Shown here one piece after another: positions 7,209 through 16,472 of a stretch of 64,000 nt of DNA (the first letter of the stretch is position 1; each line of letters begins with the position of its first letter). The notes under the pieces were generated by a model. It made no database searches. It was given only the letters and a program-made list of their open reading frames with translations, and was not told the origin of the DNA. The stretch lies in NCBI RefSeq assembly GCF_025195125.1, contig NZ_JAMGSL010000001.1:62001-126000 (forward strand), read 5' to 3'. A program made the translations under genes and the position numbers. Source of the DNA: Streptomyces sp. Je 1-79 (GTDB taxonomy: Bacteria; Actinomycetota; Actinomycetes; Streptomycetales; Streptomycetaceae).

Positions 7209-10196
7209 CTACTTCAGGTACGGTCCCGCGGTCCCGATCCGGCCGGGCCCGTTCAGGACGTACACCCGCAGGTTGCCCTTCCCCGGCGCCGCGACGCTCA
7301 GGCTGCCGTTGGCGACGACCCGCTGGTCGCCGGTGACGGCGTCGGTGTACGTGCCGTTCGGGACACCGCTGAAGGTGGCCCCGTCGGAGACGGTGACCAG
7401 CGCGAAGCTGTCGGTCGTGCCGCTGGTGTAGCGGCGCTTGTACGCCATCGATCCGCTGATCCCCTCGGTCGAGTACTGGCCCATCTGGAGGGCCGGGATC
7501 GCCCGGCGGATCTGGTTGAGCCGCTGGAGGTGCCGGGCCAGCGGCTGGGCGAGGGTCTGGGCGACGGCCCCGTTCGCCGACTCGACGGTGGAGAAGCCGG
7601 AGGCCTTCACGTCCCCGGCGAGATGGTCGCCGAAGTAGGCGCGGCCCGTGGTCGCCAGCGGGCAGGTGGGCCCGCAGTCGATCTTCCTGCCCTTCTGGAA
7701 CTCGATCTCGGAGCCGTAGTACAGCGTCGGGATGCCGCGGAAGGTCCACATCAGCGACATGTTCTCCGCCCAGGCGTCCGTGCCCCCGGAGTACCGCTCG
7801 CTGCTCTTGTTGGGCCCGTAGTCGTGACTGTCGACGTAGACGACGTTGTACGTGGCGTCGTTGTAGCTGTCGTCGGAGTCCTTGCCGTTGCCGAAGGCGT
7901 TCCGCGCGTCACCGAAGTTCATGTGCATGCGCATGTCGATGACGTTCATCCCGGAGAACCTGCTGTGGTCCGGCTCGTGGTAGCTGTTGCCGTTCAGGAA
8001 CGCGTTGTTCGACGTGGGCTGTCCGGCCGGGCCGAGCTGCTGCTCGTGGTCGTACATCTCCAGCGCGGCCCTGGCGTCGTCGGCGTCGTACTCCTTGCGC
8101 TCCTTCCACGTGTAGAACTGCGCGGAGTGGTTGACCGAGCCGCGGTTCCACTTGTCGTTGACGAAGGCGGCGACCTCGCCGAAGACGAAGAAGTTCCTCG
8201 CGGCCTCCGCGCCGAACTTCTGGGTGACGCGCTCCTGGATGGCGGGCAGGAAGCGGCGGTTCCAGGTGGTGCGCGGGATGTGCACGGCGGTGTCGACGCG
8301 GAAGCCGTCGACCCCCATGTCGATGTACTTGTCGTAGGCGCCGATCAGGTAGTTCTGCACGGCCGCGGACTCGGTGTTGAAGTCGGCGAGGTCGTCGTGC
8401 AGCCAGCAGGAACGGGAGTCCTCGCCCTCCCAGTTGCCGATCCAGCAGGCGTGGTAGAGCGACTTCGGGAACATTCCCGACGTGGGGCTGGGCCACTGGC
8501 AGTTGTGGATCCGGTAGCCCTCCGGGGAGGTGTACTGGGTCGGGGTGCCCCAGTTGACGCAGGTGTTGCCGGTCGGCTCGGCCGTCGACCACAGGTCGCC
8601 GTTGTAGTAGGACTTCCCGGACTTCGGTTCGACGGTCAGCCCGTCGTACTCGAAGGAGGAGTTCGGCTCGTCGTAGTACCAGCTCCACTGGGTGTCACGG
8701 ACGCCGTACGTCTTGGGGGTGAACAGCCCCTTGGCGCCCCAGCGGGAGGAGTGGTTGTAGACGACGTCCTGGTAGATCTTCATGCCCTTGGCGTGGGCCG
8801 CGTTGATCAGGTCCTGGTAGGAGGCGCCGGCCGACTCCAGACGGGCGTCCACCCTGTAGAAGTCGTAGCCGTGGTAGCCGTGGTAGTCGTAGTCGGACCG
8901 GTTGAGCACCACGGGGGTGATCCAGACGGCGGAGAAGCCGAGCCCCTTGATGTAGTCGAGCTTGTTCACGAGGCCCTTGAAGTCACCCCGGAACATGGGG
9001 TCGCCGTTGGCCGCGTTCCCCGACTTCGTGTGCTGGCTGCCGCCCCGGTCGTTCGACGTGTCGCCGTCGTTGAAGCGGGCGGTCAGGACGAAGTAGATCG
9101 GGTCCTTGCGCGGGTCGGTGCCGAGCGGCCGGCCGGGCTCGGGGGCCGGGGGCGCCGTGCCGGTGGTCGCACGGGCGGGGGCGGAGACGGCGGAGATGTT
9201 GCCCGCGGCGTCGAGGGCCCTGACGGTGTACGTGTAGGCGGTGTTCTCCTCCAGGTTCGTGTCGGAGAGGACGGTGGAGCCGACGTCGGTGACCGTCGTG
9301 CCGCGCGTGCCGCCGGTACGCGTCACCTGGTAGCCCGTCACGGCCCTGTTGTCGGTGGCCGGTTCCCAGGTCAGGACGACGGACGTGCCGTCGGCGCGCG
9401 CGGCGACCCCGGTGGGCACGGCGGGTGCCTGGGTGTCGGGGACCTCGGCGGCGCACGGGTTCGCGGCGTTGCCCGTGACGGTCTTGTCCTTGACCGTCGT
9501 CGTGCCGGCCAGGAGGGCGTAGTTCGCGCCGTTGTTGTTGTCCCAGACGCCGTTGCCGTTGTTGAAGACGGCGCTCAGGGCCGTGGCCGTGCCGAGGTCG
9601 ACGGTCCGCTTCCACCAGCCGGTGCAGGCGGCCTCCATGCCGATGCCCGGGACGGTGGTCCAGGCTCCGCCGACGGGGGCGTAGTGCAGGTTGGCGGTGG
9701 TCCAGCCGAGCGCGGCGGTGGAGTAGTAGACGGTGGCCTGGTTGCCGGGGCCCGGCTCGTCCGGGTCGTCGGCGCACGGGTCGGAGTGGGCGACCACGCC
9801 GTCCTTGACGGTGAGGGTGCCGGTGCCGAGGTCGTAGTTCTGGCCGCCGTTGTTGTCCCAGGTGCCGGTGCCGTTGTTGAAGGTGGCCTGGAGTCCCGCC
9901 GCGGAGCCCAGGGTGACGGTCTTCTTCACCCAGTCCGTGCAGGCCGCCTCCATCGCCACGCCGGGGACGGTGGTCCAGGCTCCGCCGTCGGGCGCGTAGT
10001 GGAGGTGGTGGGCCGACCAGTTCTTCGTCTTCGTGTAGTAGAAGACCGTCGCGGTGTTCTCCGCGGCCGCGACGGGCGCCGTGGGGACGGCGACCGGGCC
10101 GGCCGGGGGTGTGGCGGAGAGCAGCCCGAGCAGACAGGCGGCGGCCACGGCCGCCGTCGGGGCGCGTCCGAGCCGTGGGGTGGGGGTGCGTCGCAT
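7209..10196 (-). CDS. Secreted multidomain alpha-amylase (CBM25-CBM25-FN3-GH13)
   Basis: A 995-residue secreted starch hydrolase. A signal peptide covers about residues 1-45 (RR, hydrophobic core, AAA). Two CBM25-type starch-binding modules follow (about 47-135 and 147-235), each with the pattern HYAP...W.TVPG..MEAAC...FNNG.G.WDNN. One fibronectin III domain follows (about 245-330) and then a GH13 catalytic barrel (about 345-880). The barrel shows conserved region I DVVYNH, the nucleophile Asp in GFRVDTAVH, the acid/base Glu in FGEVAAF and the third carboxylate in VDSHD. A C-terminal beta domain ends the protein. The ATG at 10196 has GAAGGA just upstream and begins the signal peptide; the frame stays open 71 codons further, through the operator region. 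Starch or a related alpha-glucan is the likely substrate; a pullulanase-like specificity cannot be ruled out. Confidence 0.92.
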   Translation of the reverse strand: MRRTPTPRLGRAPTAAVAAACLLGLLSATPPAGPVAVPTAPVAAAENTATVFYYTKTKNWSAHHLHYAPDGGAWTTVPGVAMEAACTDWVKKTVTLGSAAGLQATFNNGTGTWDNNGGQNYDLGTGTLTVKDGVVAHSDPCADDPDEPGPGNQATVYYSTAALGWTTANLHYAPVGGAWTTVPGIGMEAACTGWWKRTVDLGTATALSAVFNNGNGVWDNNNGANYALLAGTTTVKDKTVTGNAANPCAAEVPDTQAPAVPTGVAARADGTSVVLTWEPATDNRAVTGYQVTRTGGTRGTTVTDVGSTVLSDTNLEENTAYTYTVRALDAAGNISAVSAPARATTGTAPPAPEPGRPLGTDPRKDPIYFVLTARFNDGDTSNDRGGSQHTKSGNAANGDPMFRGDFKGLVNKLDYIKGLGFSAVWITPVVLNRSDYDYHGYHGYDFYRVDARLESAGASYQDLINAAHAKGMKIYQDVVYNHSSRWGAKGLFTPKTYGVRDTQWSWYYDEPNSSFEYDGLTVEPKSGKSYYNGDLWSTAEPTGNTCVNWGTPTQYTSPEGYRIHNCQWPSPTSGMFPKSLYHACWIGNWEGEDSRSCWLHDDLADFNTESAAVQNYLIGAYDKYIDMGVDGFRVDTAVHIPRTTWNRRFLPAIQERVTQKFGAEAARNFFVFGEVAAFVNDKWNRGSVNHSAQFYTWKERKEYDADDARAALEMYDHEQQLGPAGQPTSNNAFLNGNSYHEPDHSRFSGMNVIDMRMHMNFGDARNAFGNGKDSDDSYNDATYNVVYVDSHDYGPNKSSERYSGGTDAWAENMSLMWTFRGIPTLYYGSEIEFQKGRKIDCGPTCPLATTGRAYFGDHLAGDVKASGFSTVESANGAVAQTLAQPLARHLQRLNQIRRAIPALQMGQYSTEGISGSMAYKRRYTSGTTDSFALVTVSDGATFSGVPNGTYTDAVTGDQRVVANGSLSVAAPGKGNLRVYVLNGPGRIGTAGPYLK

Positions 10197-10260
10197 GCGT
10201 TCCTTCTCCGGAGCAGGGCCGCGGCTGGGGAGGACGCGGCGGGCGCTGAAAGATCGGTCG

Positions 10261-10297
10261 GTAACTTGCTGCAAGCGCTTGCGAGGCCGAAAGTTAC
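10261..10297 (-). promoter_or_regulatory. LacI/MalR-type operator of the amylase gene
   Basis: The perfect 12-bp palindrome GCAAGCGCTTGC (10271-10282) lies inside a wider dyad with arms GTAACTT (10261-10267) and AAGTTAC (10291-10297). GCAAGCGCTTGC-type sequences are classical LacI-family operators, and CTTGC repeats control maltose-inducible, glucose-repressed amylase promoters in streptomycetes. It lies 65-101 bp upstream of the amylase start. Confidence 0.65.
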
Positions 10298-10383
10298 CCG
10301 TGCATGACAGAGGCGTAAAGAGTCGCGGCAGCATCTGTGGCGGACGGGGGTGAGCTTGTGCGGGGGTGGGGGGCGCAAGAGCC

Positions 10384-10397
10384 TTGAACGTGTTCAA
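10384..10397 (+). promoter_or_regulatory. Inverted repeat before a small membrane protein gene
   Basis: TTGAAC and GTTCAA form 6-bp arms around 2 bases, ending 10 bp before the ATG at 10408; a further GTTCA half lies at 10404-10408. This looks like a repressor operator over the start region, but no regulator gene is adjacent. Confidence 0.4.
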
Positions 10398-10407
10398 TAA
10401 TGCGTTC

Positions 10408-10758
10408 ATGAGCTTCCCTCGCCCGCGTGTCCTGACCCAGTGCGCTGCCGTCGCCTACGTCGGGTCGGTGGCCGTCCTCGGCCTCGTCGACGTTCTCGCC
10501 GAGGGTTCCCCGGGCGGCTCGGCCGCCCCGTACGTCGTGGCCTTCCCCGGATCAGCCGTGGCGGCCGTGCTCCTCCAGTTGGCGTCGTCGCTCCTCGGCT
10601 CCGGCGAACCGCCCGCCGGCGAGGGGGCCGCCCTCGGGTTCCCGGTGCTCGCCGTCGCCGGCGCCCTCGTGAACGTCTCGATGCTCTGGGCGGCGGTGAG
10701 TTTCGCTCGCCTGTGCGTACGGGAGTGCCGGGCGGCACGAAGGGCGCGCCGTGCCTGA
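10408..10758 (+). CDS. Small integral membrane protein, unknown function
   Basis: A 116-residue protein with three or four predicted membrane segments: about residues 10-28 ([19 protein letters not shown]), 40-60 ([22 protein letters not shown]) and 76-102 ([26 protein letters not shown]). It ends in an Arg/Ala-rich cytoplasmic tail. The general look is that of the small SCO4225-like membrane proteins of streptomycetes, but I cannot confirm the family. The ATG at 10408 is preferred to the upstream one at 10366, which would make the inverted repeat at 10384-10397 part of the coding region. The gene is divergent from the amylase gene. Confidence 0.55.
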   Translation: MSFPRPRVLTQCAAVAYVGSVAVLGLVDVLAEGSPGGSAAPYVVAFPGSAVAAVLLQLASSLLGSGEPPAGEGAALGFPVLAVAGALVNVSMLWAAVSFARLCVRECRAARRARRA

Positions 10759-10960
10759 GCCCGCGCGCACGGGCGGGGGTGAAGGGAGCGGCGCGCCTGA
10801 GGCCCCGGCGCGCACGGGCGGCGGCACCGTGGAGCCGGGCCCGCGCACCGCGTCCCGGGCGCGTTGCATAGAGTCGGACCGGCTCGGGAACGAGCGCCTG
10901 ACCGGCGTACCGGACCCCGCGCCCGCCCCCGTACCGTCGCACCATCCCGAGGAGCACTCC

Positions 10961-11791
10961 GTGACCGACGTGGCGTCCACCGCCCTGCAGCAGCAGATCG
11001 CCCGGGAACTCGAGGTGTCCCCGACCTTCGACCCCCTCGTCGAGATCGAGCGCCGGGTGGCCTTCCTGGCCGAGCGCCTCACCTCCACCGGACTGCGCAG
11101 CCTGGTCCTCGGCATCAGTGGCGGCGTGGACTCCACCACCGCGGGCCGGCTCTGCCAGCTCGCCGTGGAGCGCGCCCGCGCGGCGGGCCACGACGCCACC
11201 TTCTACGCCATGCGCCTGCCCTATGGCGTCCAGGCCGACGAGAAGGACGCCCAGCTCGCCCTGGAGTTCATCGCCGCGGACCGGGTCCTGACCGTGGACG
11301 TCAAGGCGTCGAGCGACGCCGCGCTCGACGCCTCCCTGGCCGGCGGGGTGACCTTCCGGGACGCCCACCACCAGGACTTCGTCCAGGGCAACATCAAGGC
11401 CCGGCAGCGCATGATCGCCCAGTACGCCGTCGCGGGCGCCCACGACGGTCTCGTGGTCGGCACCGACCACGCGGCGGAGGCGGTCTCCGGCTTCTTCACC
11501 AAGTACGGCGACGGCGCCGCCGACGTCGTCCCGCTGACCGGTCTGACCAAGCGCCGCGTGCGGGCCTGCGCGGAGGCCCTGGGCGCCCCCGCCGAGCTGG
11601 TGTGGAAGACCCCGACGGCCGACCTGGAGACCCTCGACCCGGGCAAGCCCGACGAGGACGCGCTCGGTGTCACGTACGACGACATCGACGACTTCCTGGA
11701 GGGCGAGCCGGTCACCGAGGCCGCCTTCGCCACGATCGTCCGCCGCTACGAGCTCACCGAACACAAGCGCCGGCTGCCGATCGCTCCCTGA
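10961..11791 (+). CDS. nadE: Ammonia-dependent NAD+ synthetase
   Basis: A 276-residue enzyme that amidates nicotinic acid adenine dinucleotide to NAD+ with ATP and ammonia, the last step of NAD synthesis. The ATP-pyrophosphatase P-loop SGGVDST is at residues 53-59. Further family blocks are [41 protein letters not shown] and LTKRRVR, with the C-terminal HKRRLPI. Length matches E. coli NadE, and there is no N-terminal glutaminase domain. The GTG at 10961 is chosen because GAGGAG lies 7 bases upstream. Roughly 200 bp upstream is G/C-rich and holds a degenerate duplication of the sequence CGCGCACGGGCGG (about 10769 and 10810). Confidence 0.96.
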   Translation: MTDVASTALQQQIARELEVSPTFDPLVEIERRVAFLAERLTSTGLRSLVLGISGGVDSTTAGRLCQLAVERARAAGHDATFYAMRLPYGVQADEKDAQLALEFIAADRVLTVDVKASSDAALDASLAGGVTFRDAHHQDFVQGNIKARQRMIAQYAVAGAHDGLVVGTDHAAEAVSGFFTKYGDGAADVVPLTGLTKRRVRACAEALGAPAELVWKTPTADLETLDPGKPDEDALGVTYDDIDDFLEGEPVTEAAFATIVRRYELTEHKRRLPIAP

Positions 11792-11806
11792 GGGTGACGG
11801 GCGGCG

Positions 11807-11847
11807 ACCATCCGGACGTCAGCCCGCGTGGCGGGCGTCCGGATGGT
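11807..11847 (+). terminator. Hairpin terminator after nadE
   Basis: ACCATCCGGACG (11807-11818) pairs perfectly with CGTCCGGATGGT (11836-11847), 16 bp after the nadE stop codon. Confidence 0.7.
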
Positions 11848-11904
11848 GGTCCGCTGGGTGTGCCCTCGGAAATCCCGAACGGCACACGCGAAGGAGACAC
11901 CGGC

Positions 11905-12291
11905 ATGTTCGGACAGTCGAAGGCGTTCAGCGGCTTCTCGGTCGACGATCTCGGCAAGGCCCGCCAGTTCTACGGCGACACCCTCGGCCTCCAGGTCGAG
12001 GAGACCGGAGAGGGCGACATGCGGATGCTGACCATCAAGCTGGGAAGCGGCGCGAACGTCTTCGTCTACCCCAAGGACAACCACACGCCCGCGTCCTTCA
12101 CGATCCTGAACTTCCCCGTGGACGACATCGAGGTGGCCGTCGACGAGCTGGTGAAGCGGGGCGTGAGCCTGGAGCGCTACCCGGACTTCGAGCACGACGC
12201 GAAGGGCGTCGTCAGGGTGCCCGGGGGGCCGGCCGGGATCGCCTGGTTCACCGACCCGGCGGGCAACGTCCTCTCCCTCATCCAGGAGTAG
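11905..12291 (+). CDS. Single-domain VOC (glyoxalase/bleomycin-resistance-like) protein
   Basis: A 128-residue protein with one vicinal-oxygen-chelate domain made of paired beta-alpha-beta-beta-beta units: the first begins at [20 protein letters not shown] and the second at [20 protein letters not shown]. It ends in the family signature [12 protein letters not shown]. Metal ligands typical of the fold could include Glu residues in LQVEETGEG and the final Glu, but the substrate is unknown. AAGGAG precedes the ATG by 8 bases. It is transcribed in the same direction as nadE but is separated from it by a terminator, and another terminator follows, so it is likely monocistronic. Confidence 0.85.
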   Translation: MFGQSKAFSGFSVDDLGKARQFYGDTLGLQVEETGEGDMRMLTIKLGSGANVFVYPKDNHTPASFTILNFPVDDIEVAVDELVKRGVSLERYPDFEHDAKGVVRVPGGPAGIAWFTDPAGNVLSLIQE

Positions 12292-12309
12292 CGAGCGGTA
12301 CGGCGACGG

Positions 12310-12337
12310 CCCGGCCCCGAGCGAGGGGCCGGGTTTT
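12310..12337 (+). terminator. Rho-independent terminator after the VOC gene
   Basis: CCCGGCCCC (12310-12318) pairs with GGGGCCGGG (12325-12333) over a 6-nt loop and is followed by TTTT. It is one of the few T-tailed terminators in the window. Confidence 0.8.
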
Positions 12338-12390
12338 CCCCCGCGCGGCGCGGGGTACAGGCTGCCGGGTTTTCCCCCGCGCGGCGCGGG
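12328..12390. repeat. 27-bp direct repeat, two copies
   Basis: An identical 27-bp sequence occurs at 12328-12354 and 12364-12390 (36-bp offset). Each copy starts GCCGGGTTTT and includes the self-complementary CCCGCGCGGCGCGGG. The first copy overlaps the downstream arm and T-run of the preceding terminator. The second lies just before the DUF6381 ribosome binding site. Confidence 0.85.
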
Positions 12391-12415
12391 AAGCCGCACG
12401 CCGAGGAGGTGTGCC

Positions 12416-12673
12416 ATGACCGGACGCGACAGCAGGGCGCGCGAAGGCGGGGGAGAGCAGAGCCGCAGGGAGGGCGAAGGCGCTCACGCCCATGCCCAGT
12501 ACCAGCGTGACAAGGCGGAGAACCTTCTCCAGCGGGCCCGGCGCAGCGCCGACCCCGAGGAGGCCGCCAGGCTCCGCGAGCAGGGCGAACAGCTCAAGGA
12601 GCGCAGCGAACAGGCCCTGCGCGAGGAGCACGAACCCCGGCCCGACGACCTTCACGAGCCGTATCCCGGCTAG
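12416..12673 (+). CDS. DUF6381-type small charged protein
   Basis: An 85-residue, very hydrophilic, probably helical protein with the pattern AQYQRDKAENLLQRARRSAD followed by PEEAARLREQGEQLKERSEQ. This suggests one long coiled-coil-like helix. This type is common in Streptomyces and is filed under DUF6381; no function is known. GAGGAG sits 9 bases before the ATG. The gene stands alone between terminator-like sequences upstream and the osmoprotectant transporter operon downstream. Confidence 0.7.
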   Translation: MTGRDSRAREGGGEQSRREGEGAHAHAQYQRDKAENLLQRARRSADPEEAARLREQGEQLKERSEQALREEHEPRPDDLHEPYPG

Positions 12674-12811
12674 GGCGACAGAGCCGAGGGCGTCCGGGCT
12701 GGGGCGGGCCACAGAACGGGCCCGGCCGCTCGGCGGGCGGCCTTCCCGGGCGCGGCGCCCGAACGGCCCGCCCGGAGTGCGACCCGAGCGGGCCCCGCCT
12801 GCAATGGGGGG

Positions 12812-13492
12812 ATGACCGCGCCTCCCGACGACTGCCTCGCGCGCAACGAGTGGATCTGCGGCGCCTATCTGTCCTCCCGGAGCGAGATCCTCGGTGACGC
12901 CGTCGTGCAGCACCTGCAGCTGACCTTCGTCTCCGTGGCCCTCGCCCTGCTGCTCGCCGTCCCCCTCGCCGTCGCCGCCCGCCGCTGGCGCTGGGCCGCC
13001 GGTCCCGTCCTCGGGGTCACCACGATCCTCTACACGATCCCGTCCCTCGCGATGTTCTCGCTGCTCCTGCCCGTCTACGGACTCAGCGCCTCGATCGTCA
13101 TCGCCGGACTCGTGCTCTACTCGCTGACCCTGCTCGTACGGAATATCCTCGCCGGCCTCCGGGCCGTCCCCGAGGACACCCGGCAGGCCGCGCGCGGCAT
13201 GGGATACGGGCCGGTGCGGCTGCTGCTCACCGTCGAGCTGCCGCTCGCGCTCCCCGCCTCGATGGCAGGCCTGCGCATCGCCACCGTCTCCGCCGTCTCC
13301 CTCGTCACCATCGGCGCGATCGTCGGCCACGGCGGCCTCGGCAACCTCATCTACGCCGGGATGAACACCTACTTCAAGGCGCAGGTCCTCACCGCCTCCG
13401 TCCTCTGCGTGATCATCGCCGTCGCGGCCGACCTGCTGCTGCTCGGCGCACAGCGGCTCCTCACGCCCTGGACCCGGAGGCAGGCCGCGTGA
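12812..13492 (+). CDS. Osmoprotectant (glycine betaine-type) ABC transporter permease 1
   Basis: A 226-residue permease of the OpuC/ProW group, with about five to six membrane segments from residue 32 onward. It carries the EAA-loop region (VPEDTRQAARGMGYGPVRLL, then LTVELPLALPASMAGLR) that contacts the ATPase, followed by VGHGGLGNLI, which is typical of OpuCB-like subunits. Its stop codon overlaps the GTG of the second permease by 4 bp, so the subunits are translationally coupled. It works with the adjacent permease, the lipoprotein and the ATPase encoded convergently at 15139-16302 to import betaine, choline or related compatible solutes. Confidence 0.88.
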   Translation: MTAPPDDCLARNEWICGAYLSSRSEILGDAVVQHLQLTFVSVALALLLAVPLAVAARRWRWAAGPVLGVTTILYTIPSLAMFSLLLPVYGLSASIVIAGLVLYSLTLLVRNILAGLRAVPEDTRQAARGMGYGPVRLLLTVELPLALPASMAGLRIATVSAVSLVTIGAIVGHGGLGNLIYAGMNTYFKAQVLTASVLCVIIAVAADLLLLGAQRLLTPWTRRQAA

Positions 13493-14163
13493 ACACCCTC
13501 TCCGCCACCTGGGACTGGCTCACCACCGCCGCCAACTGGTCCGGTGACAACGGGGTCTGGAACCGCCTCGCCGAGCACCTCTTCCTGACCGCCGTCTGCC
13601 TCGTGCTGAGCTGCGCGATCGCCCTCCCGGTCGCGCTTGTCCTCGGCCATCTCGGCAAGGGCGGGGCCCTCGCCGTCAACCTCTCCAACGTCGGCCGCGC
13701 CGTGCCCACCTTCGCCGTCCTCGTCCTCCTGCTGCTCAGCCCCATCGGCGCGTACGGGGAGTGGCCCACGATCATCGCCCTCGTCCTCTTCGCGATCCCC
13801 CCGCTGCTCACCAACGCGTACGTCGGCATGCGCGGCGTCGACGCCGACGTCGTACGGGCCGCCCGGGGGATGGGAATGACGGGCCGGCAGATGCTCTTCG
13901 GGGTCGAGGTGCCGCTCGCGCTCCCGCTGATCCTCACCGGCGTCCGCATCGCCGCGGTCCAGCTCGTGGCCACCGCGACCATCGCCGCGCTCGCGGGCGG
14001 CGGGGGCCTCGGCCGGATCATCACCGCCGGGTTCAACCTCGCCTCCACCCCGCAGGTCGTCGCGGGCGCGGTACTGGTCGCCCTCTTCGCGCTGGTGGTC
14101 GAGGGCGTCTTCGAGGGCGCGCAGCGCCTCGCCCCGGCATGGGCGCGGGGGAGCGCGGGGTGA
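13489..14163 (+). CDS. Osmoprotectant ABC transporter permease 2
   Basis: A 224-residue permease paralogous to the preceding one, with membrane segments from about residue 22 onward. Its EAA loop is VVRAARGMGMTGRQMLFGVE followed by VPLALPLILTGVRIA, and the signature GGGGLGRIITAGFN is present. The GTG start overlaps the upstream TGA (GTGA), and its own stop overlaps the GTG of the substrate-binding lipoprotein in the same way, so three genes form a tight operon. It pairs with permease 1 as a heterodimeric membrane channel of the OpuCB/OpuCD kind. Confidence 0.88.
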   Translation: MNTLSATWDWLTTAANWSGDNGVWNRLAEHLFLTAVCLVLSCAIALPVALVLGHLGKGGALAVNLSNVGRAVPTFAVLVLLLLSPIGAYGEWPTIIALVLFAIPPLLTNAYVGMRGVDADVVRAARGMGMTGRQMLFGVEVPLALPLILTGVRIAAVQLVATATIAALAGGGGLGRIITAGFNLASTPQVVAGAVLVALFALVVEGVFEGAQRLAPAWARGSAG

Positions 14164-15125
14164 GGACGCGGAGCCGCCGGACGGGAGCGCCGGCCGTCGT
14201 CGTGACGGCGGTTCTGGCCCTCGCCGGCTGCTCCACGGGCCCCTCCCTGGAGAACCAGGGCGAGGTCACCGCCCCGCCCGGCGACAGCCGTCATCTCACC
14301 ATCGGCTCGGCCGGCTTCACCGAGAGCGATCTGCTGGCCCAGATGTACGCGCTGCTGCTCGAAGACGCCGACTACGGCACGAAGATCCTCTCGGTCACCA
14401 ACCGCGAGATCTACGAGCCGGCTCTGGAGAGCGGCCAGATCGACGTCGTACCGGAGTACGCGGCCACCTTCGCCGACTGGCTGAACGCCAAGGCCAACGG
14501 GCCCGAGGCGCCCACGGTCGGCTCGCCCGATCTGACCACCACGATGACCGCCCTGCGAGGTCTCGCCGGACCCCGCGGACTGACCGTCCTCGACCCGGGC
14601 CGGGCCGTCGACCAGAACGCCTTCGCCGTCACGCGCGCGTACGCCACCGAGCACCGGCTGAAGACCCTGAGCGACCTGGGCGACGCGAAGCTGCCCGTGC
14701 GGCTCGCGGCGGGCGACGAGTGCGTCAAGCGACCGTACTGCGCACCCGGTCTGAGGGAGACGTACGGCATCGACATCACCGCCGTCGACCCGAAGGGCGT
14801 GGGCACGACCCAGGCCAAGCAGGCCGTGCAGAGCGGTGCGGACCAGATGGTCCTGACGACGACCACCGACGCCACGCTCGACGAGTTCGGCCTGGTGCTC
14901 CTCGCCGACGACAAGCACCTCCAGAACGCCGATCACATCGTCCCCGTCGTCAACCGCTCCCGGGCCGGGAGCGAGGGCGCCACCACGGCCCTGGGACGGC
15001 TCAACACGGTCCTGACCACGGCCGATCTGGCGAACATGAACGAACAGGTGGACAACTGGCGCCGCCTCCCGGAGGACGTCGCGCGTACCTACCTCCAGGA
15101 GAAGAGGCTCATCCCCGGCGGCTGA
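14160..15125 (+). CDS. Glycine betaine-type substrate-binding lipoprotein
   Basis: A 321-residue exported lipoprotein. The lipobox LALAGC places the modified Cys at residue 24 after a basic n-region. The mature part is an OpuAC-like type II periplasmic binding protein with the characteristic openings LTIGSAGFTESDLLAQMYAL and SGQIDVVPEYAATFADWLN, plus the C-terminal DLANMNEQVDNWRRLPEDVA. The GTG at 14160 overlaps the permease stop codon. It captures a quaternary-amine osmolyte for the adjacent permeases. The exact ligand (betaine, choline, carnitine or ectoine) is not determinable by eye. Confidence 0.88.
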   Translation: MRTRSRRTGAPAVVVTAVLALAGCSTGPSLENQGEVTAPPGDSRHLTIGSAGFTESDLLAQMYALLLEDADYGTKILSVTNREIYEPALESGQIDVVPEYAATFADWLNAKANGPEAPTVGSPDLTTTMTALRGLAGPRGLTVLDPGRAVDQNAFAVTRAYATEHRLKTLSDLGDAKLPVRLAAGDECVKRPYCAPGLRETYGIDITAVDPKGVGTTQAKQAVQSGADQMVLTTTTDATLDEFGLVLLADDKHLQNADHIVPVVNRSRAGSEGATTALGRLNTVLTTADLANMNEQVDNWRRLPEDVARTYLQEKRLIPGG

Positions 15126-15138
15126 CCGGACGGCCGCC

Positions 15139-16302
<1,164 letters not shown>

Positions 16303-16430
16303 GGATCCACGCTAGGAGGCGCGGGGGCCCCGCGCACGGGGGCCGGGACCGTCCGGGGGCCGACAGCCCGCTGAACACCGTCTCTTGTCATGACCCTTGC
16401 GAGGCTCTCCTCCGGACTGCTATTCATCCG

Positions 16431-16450
16431 TTAGGAAAGTTTCCTTCCAA
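16431..16450 (+). promoter_or_regulatory. Palindrome AGGAAA-G-TTTCCT before the cellulase gene
   Basis: TTAGGAAAGTTTCCT begins at 16431; the symmetric core AGGAAAGTTTCCT spans 16433-16445, 27 bp before the cellulase ATG. From memory, closely similar TTAGGAAA-N-TTTCCTAA operators precede streptomycete chitosanase genes controlled by the ROK repressor CsnR. It is not the classical CebR box (TGGGAGCGCTCCCA) expected for cellulases. Confidence 0.5.
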
Positions 16451-16472
16451 TCCATCGTTCCGGGAGACCCCC

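Noticed and set aside
7167-10307. 1046-codon plus-strand frame opposite the amylase
   Set aside because: Val/Gly/Asp-rich shadow of a GC-rich coding strand; the minus-strand amylase has complete catalytic motifs.
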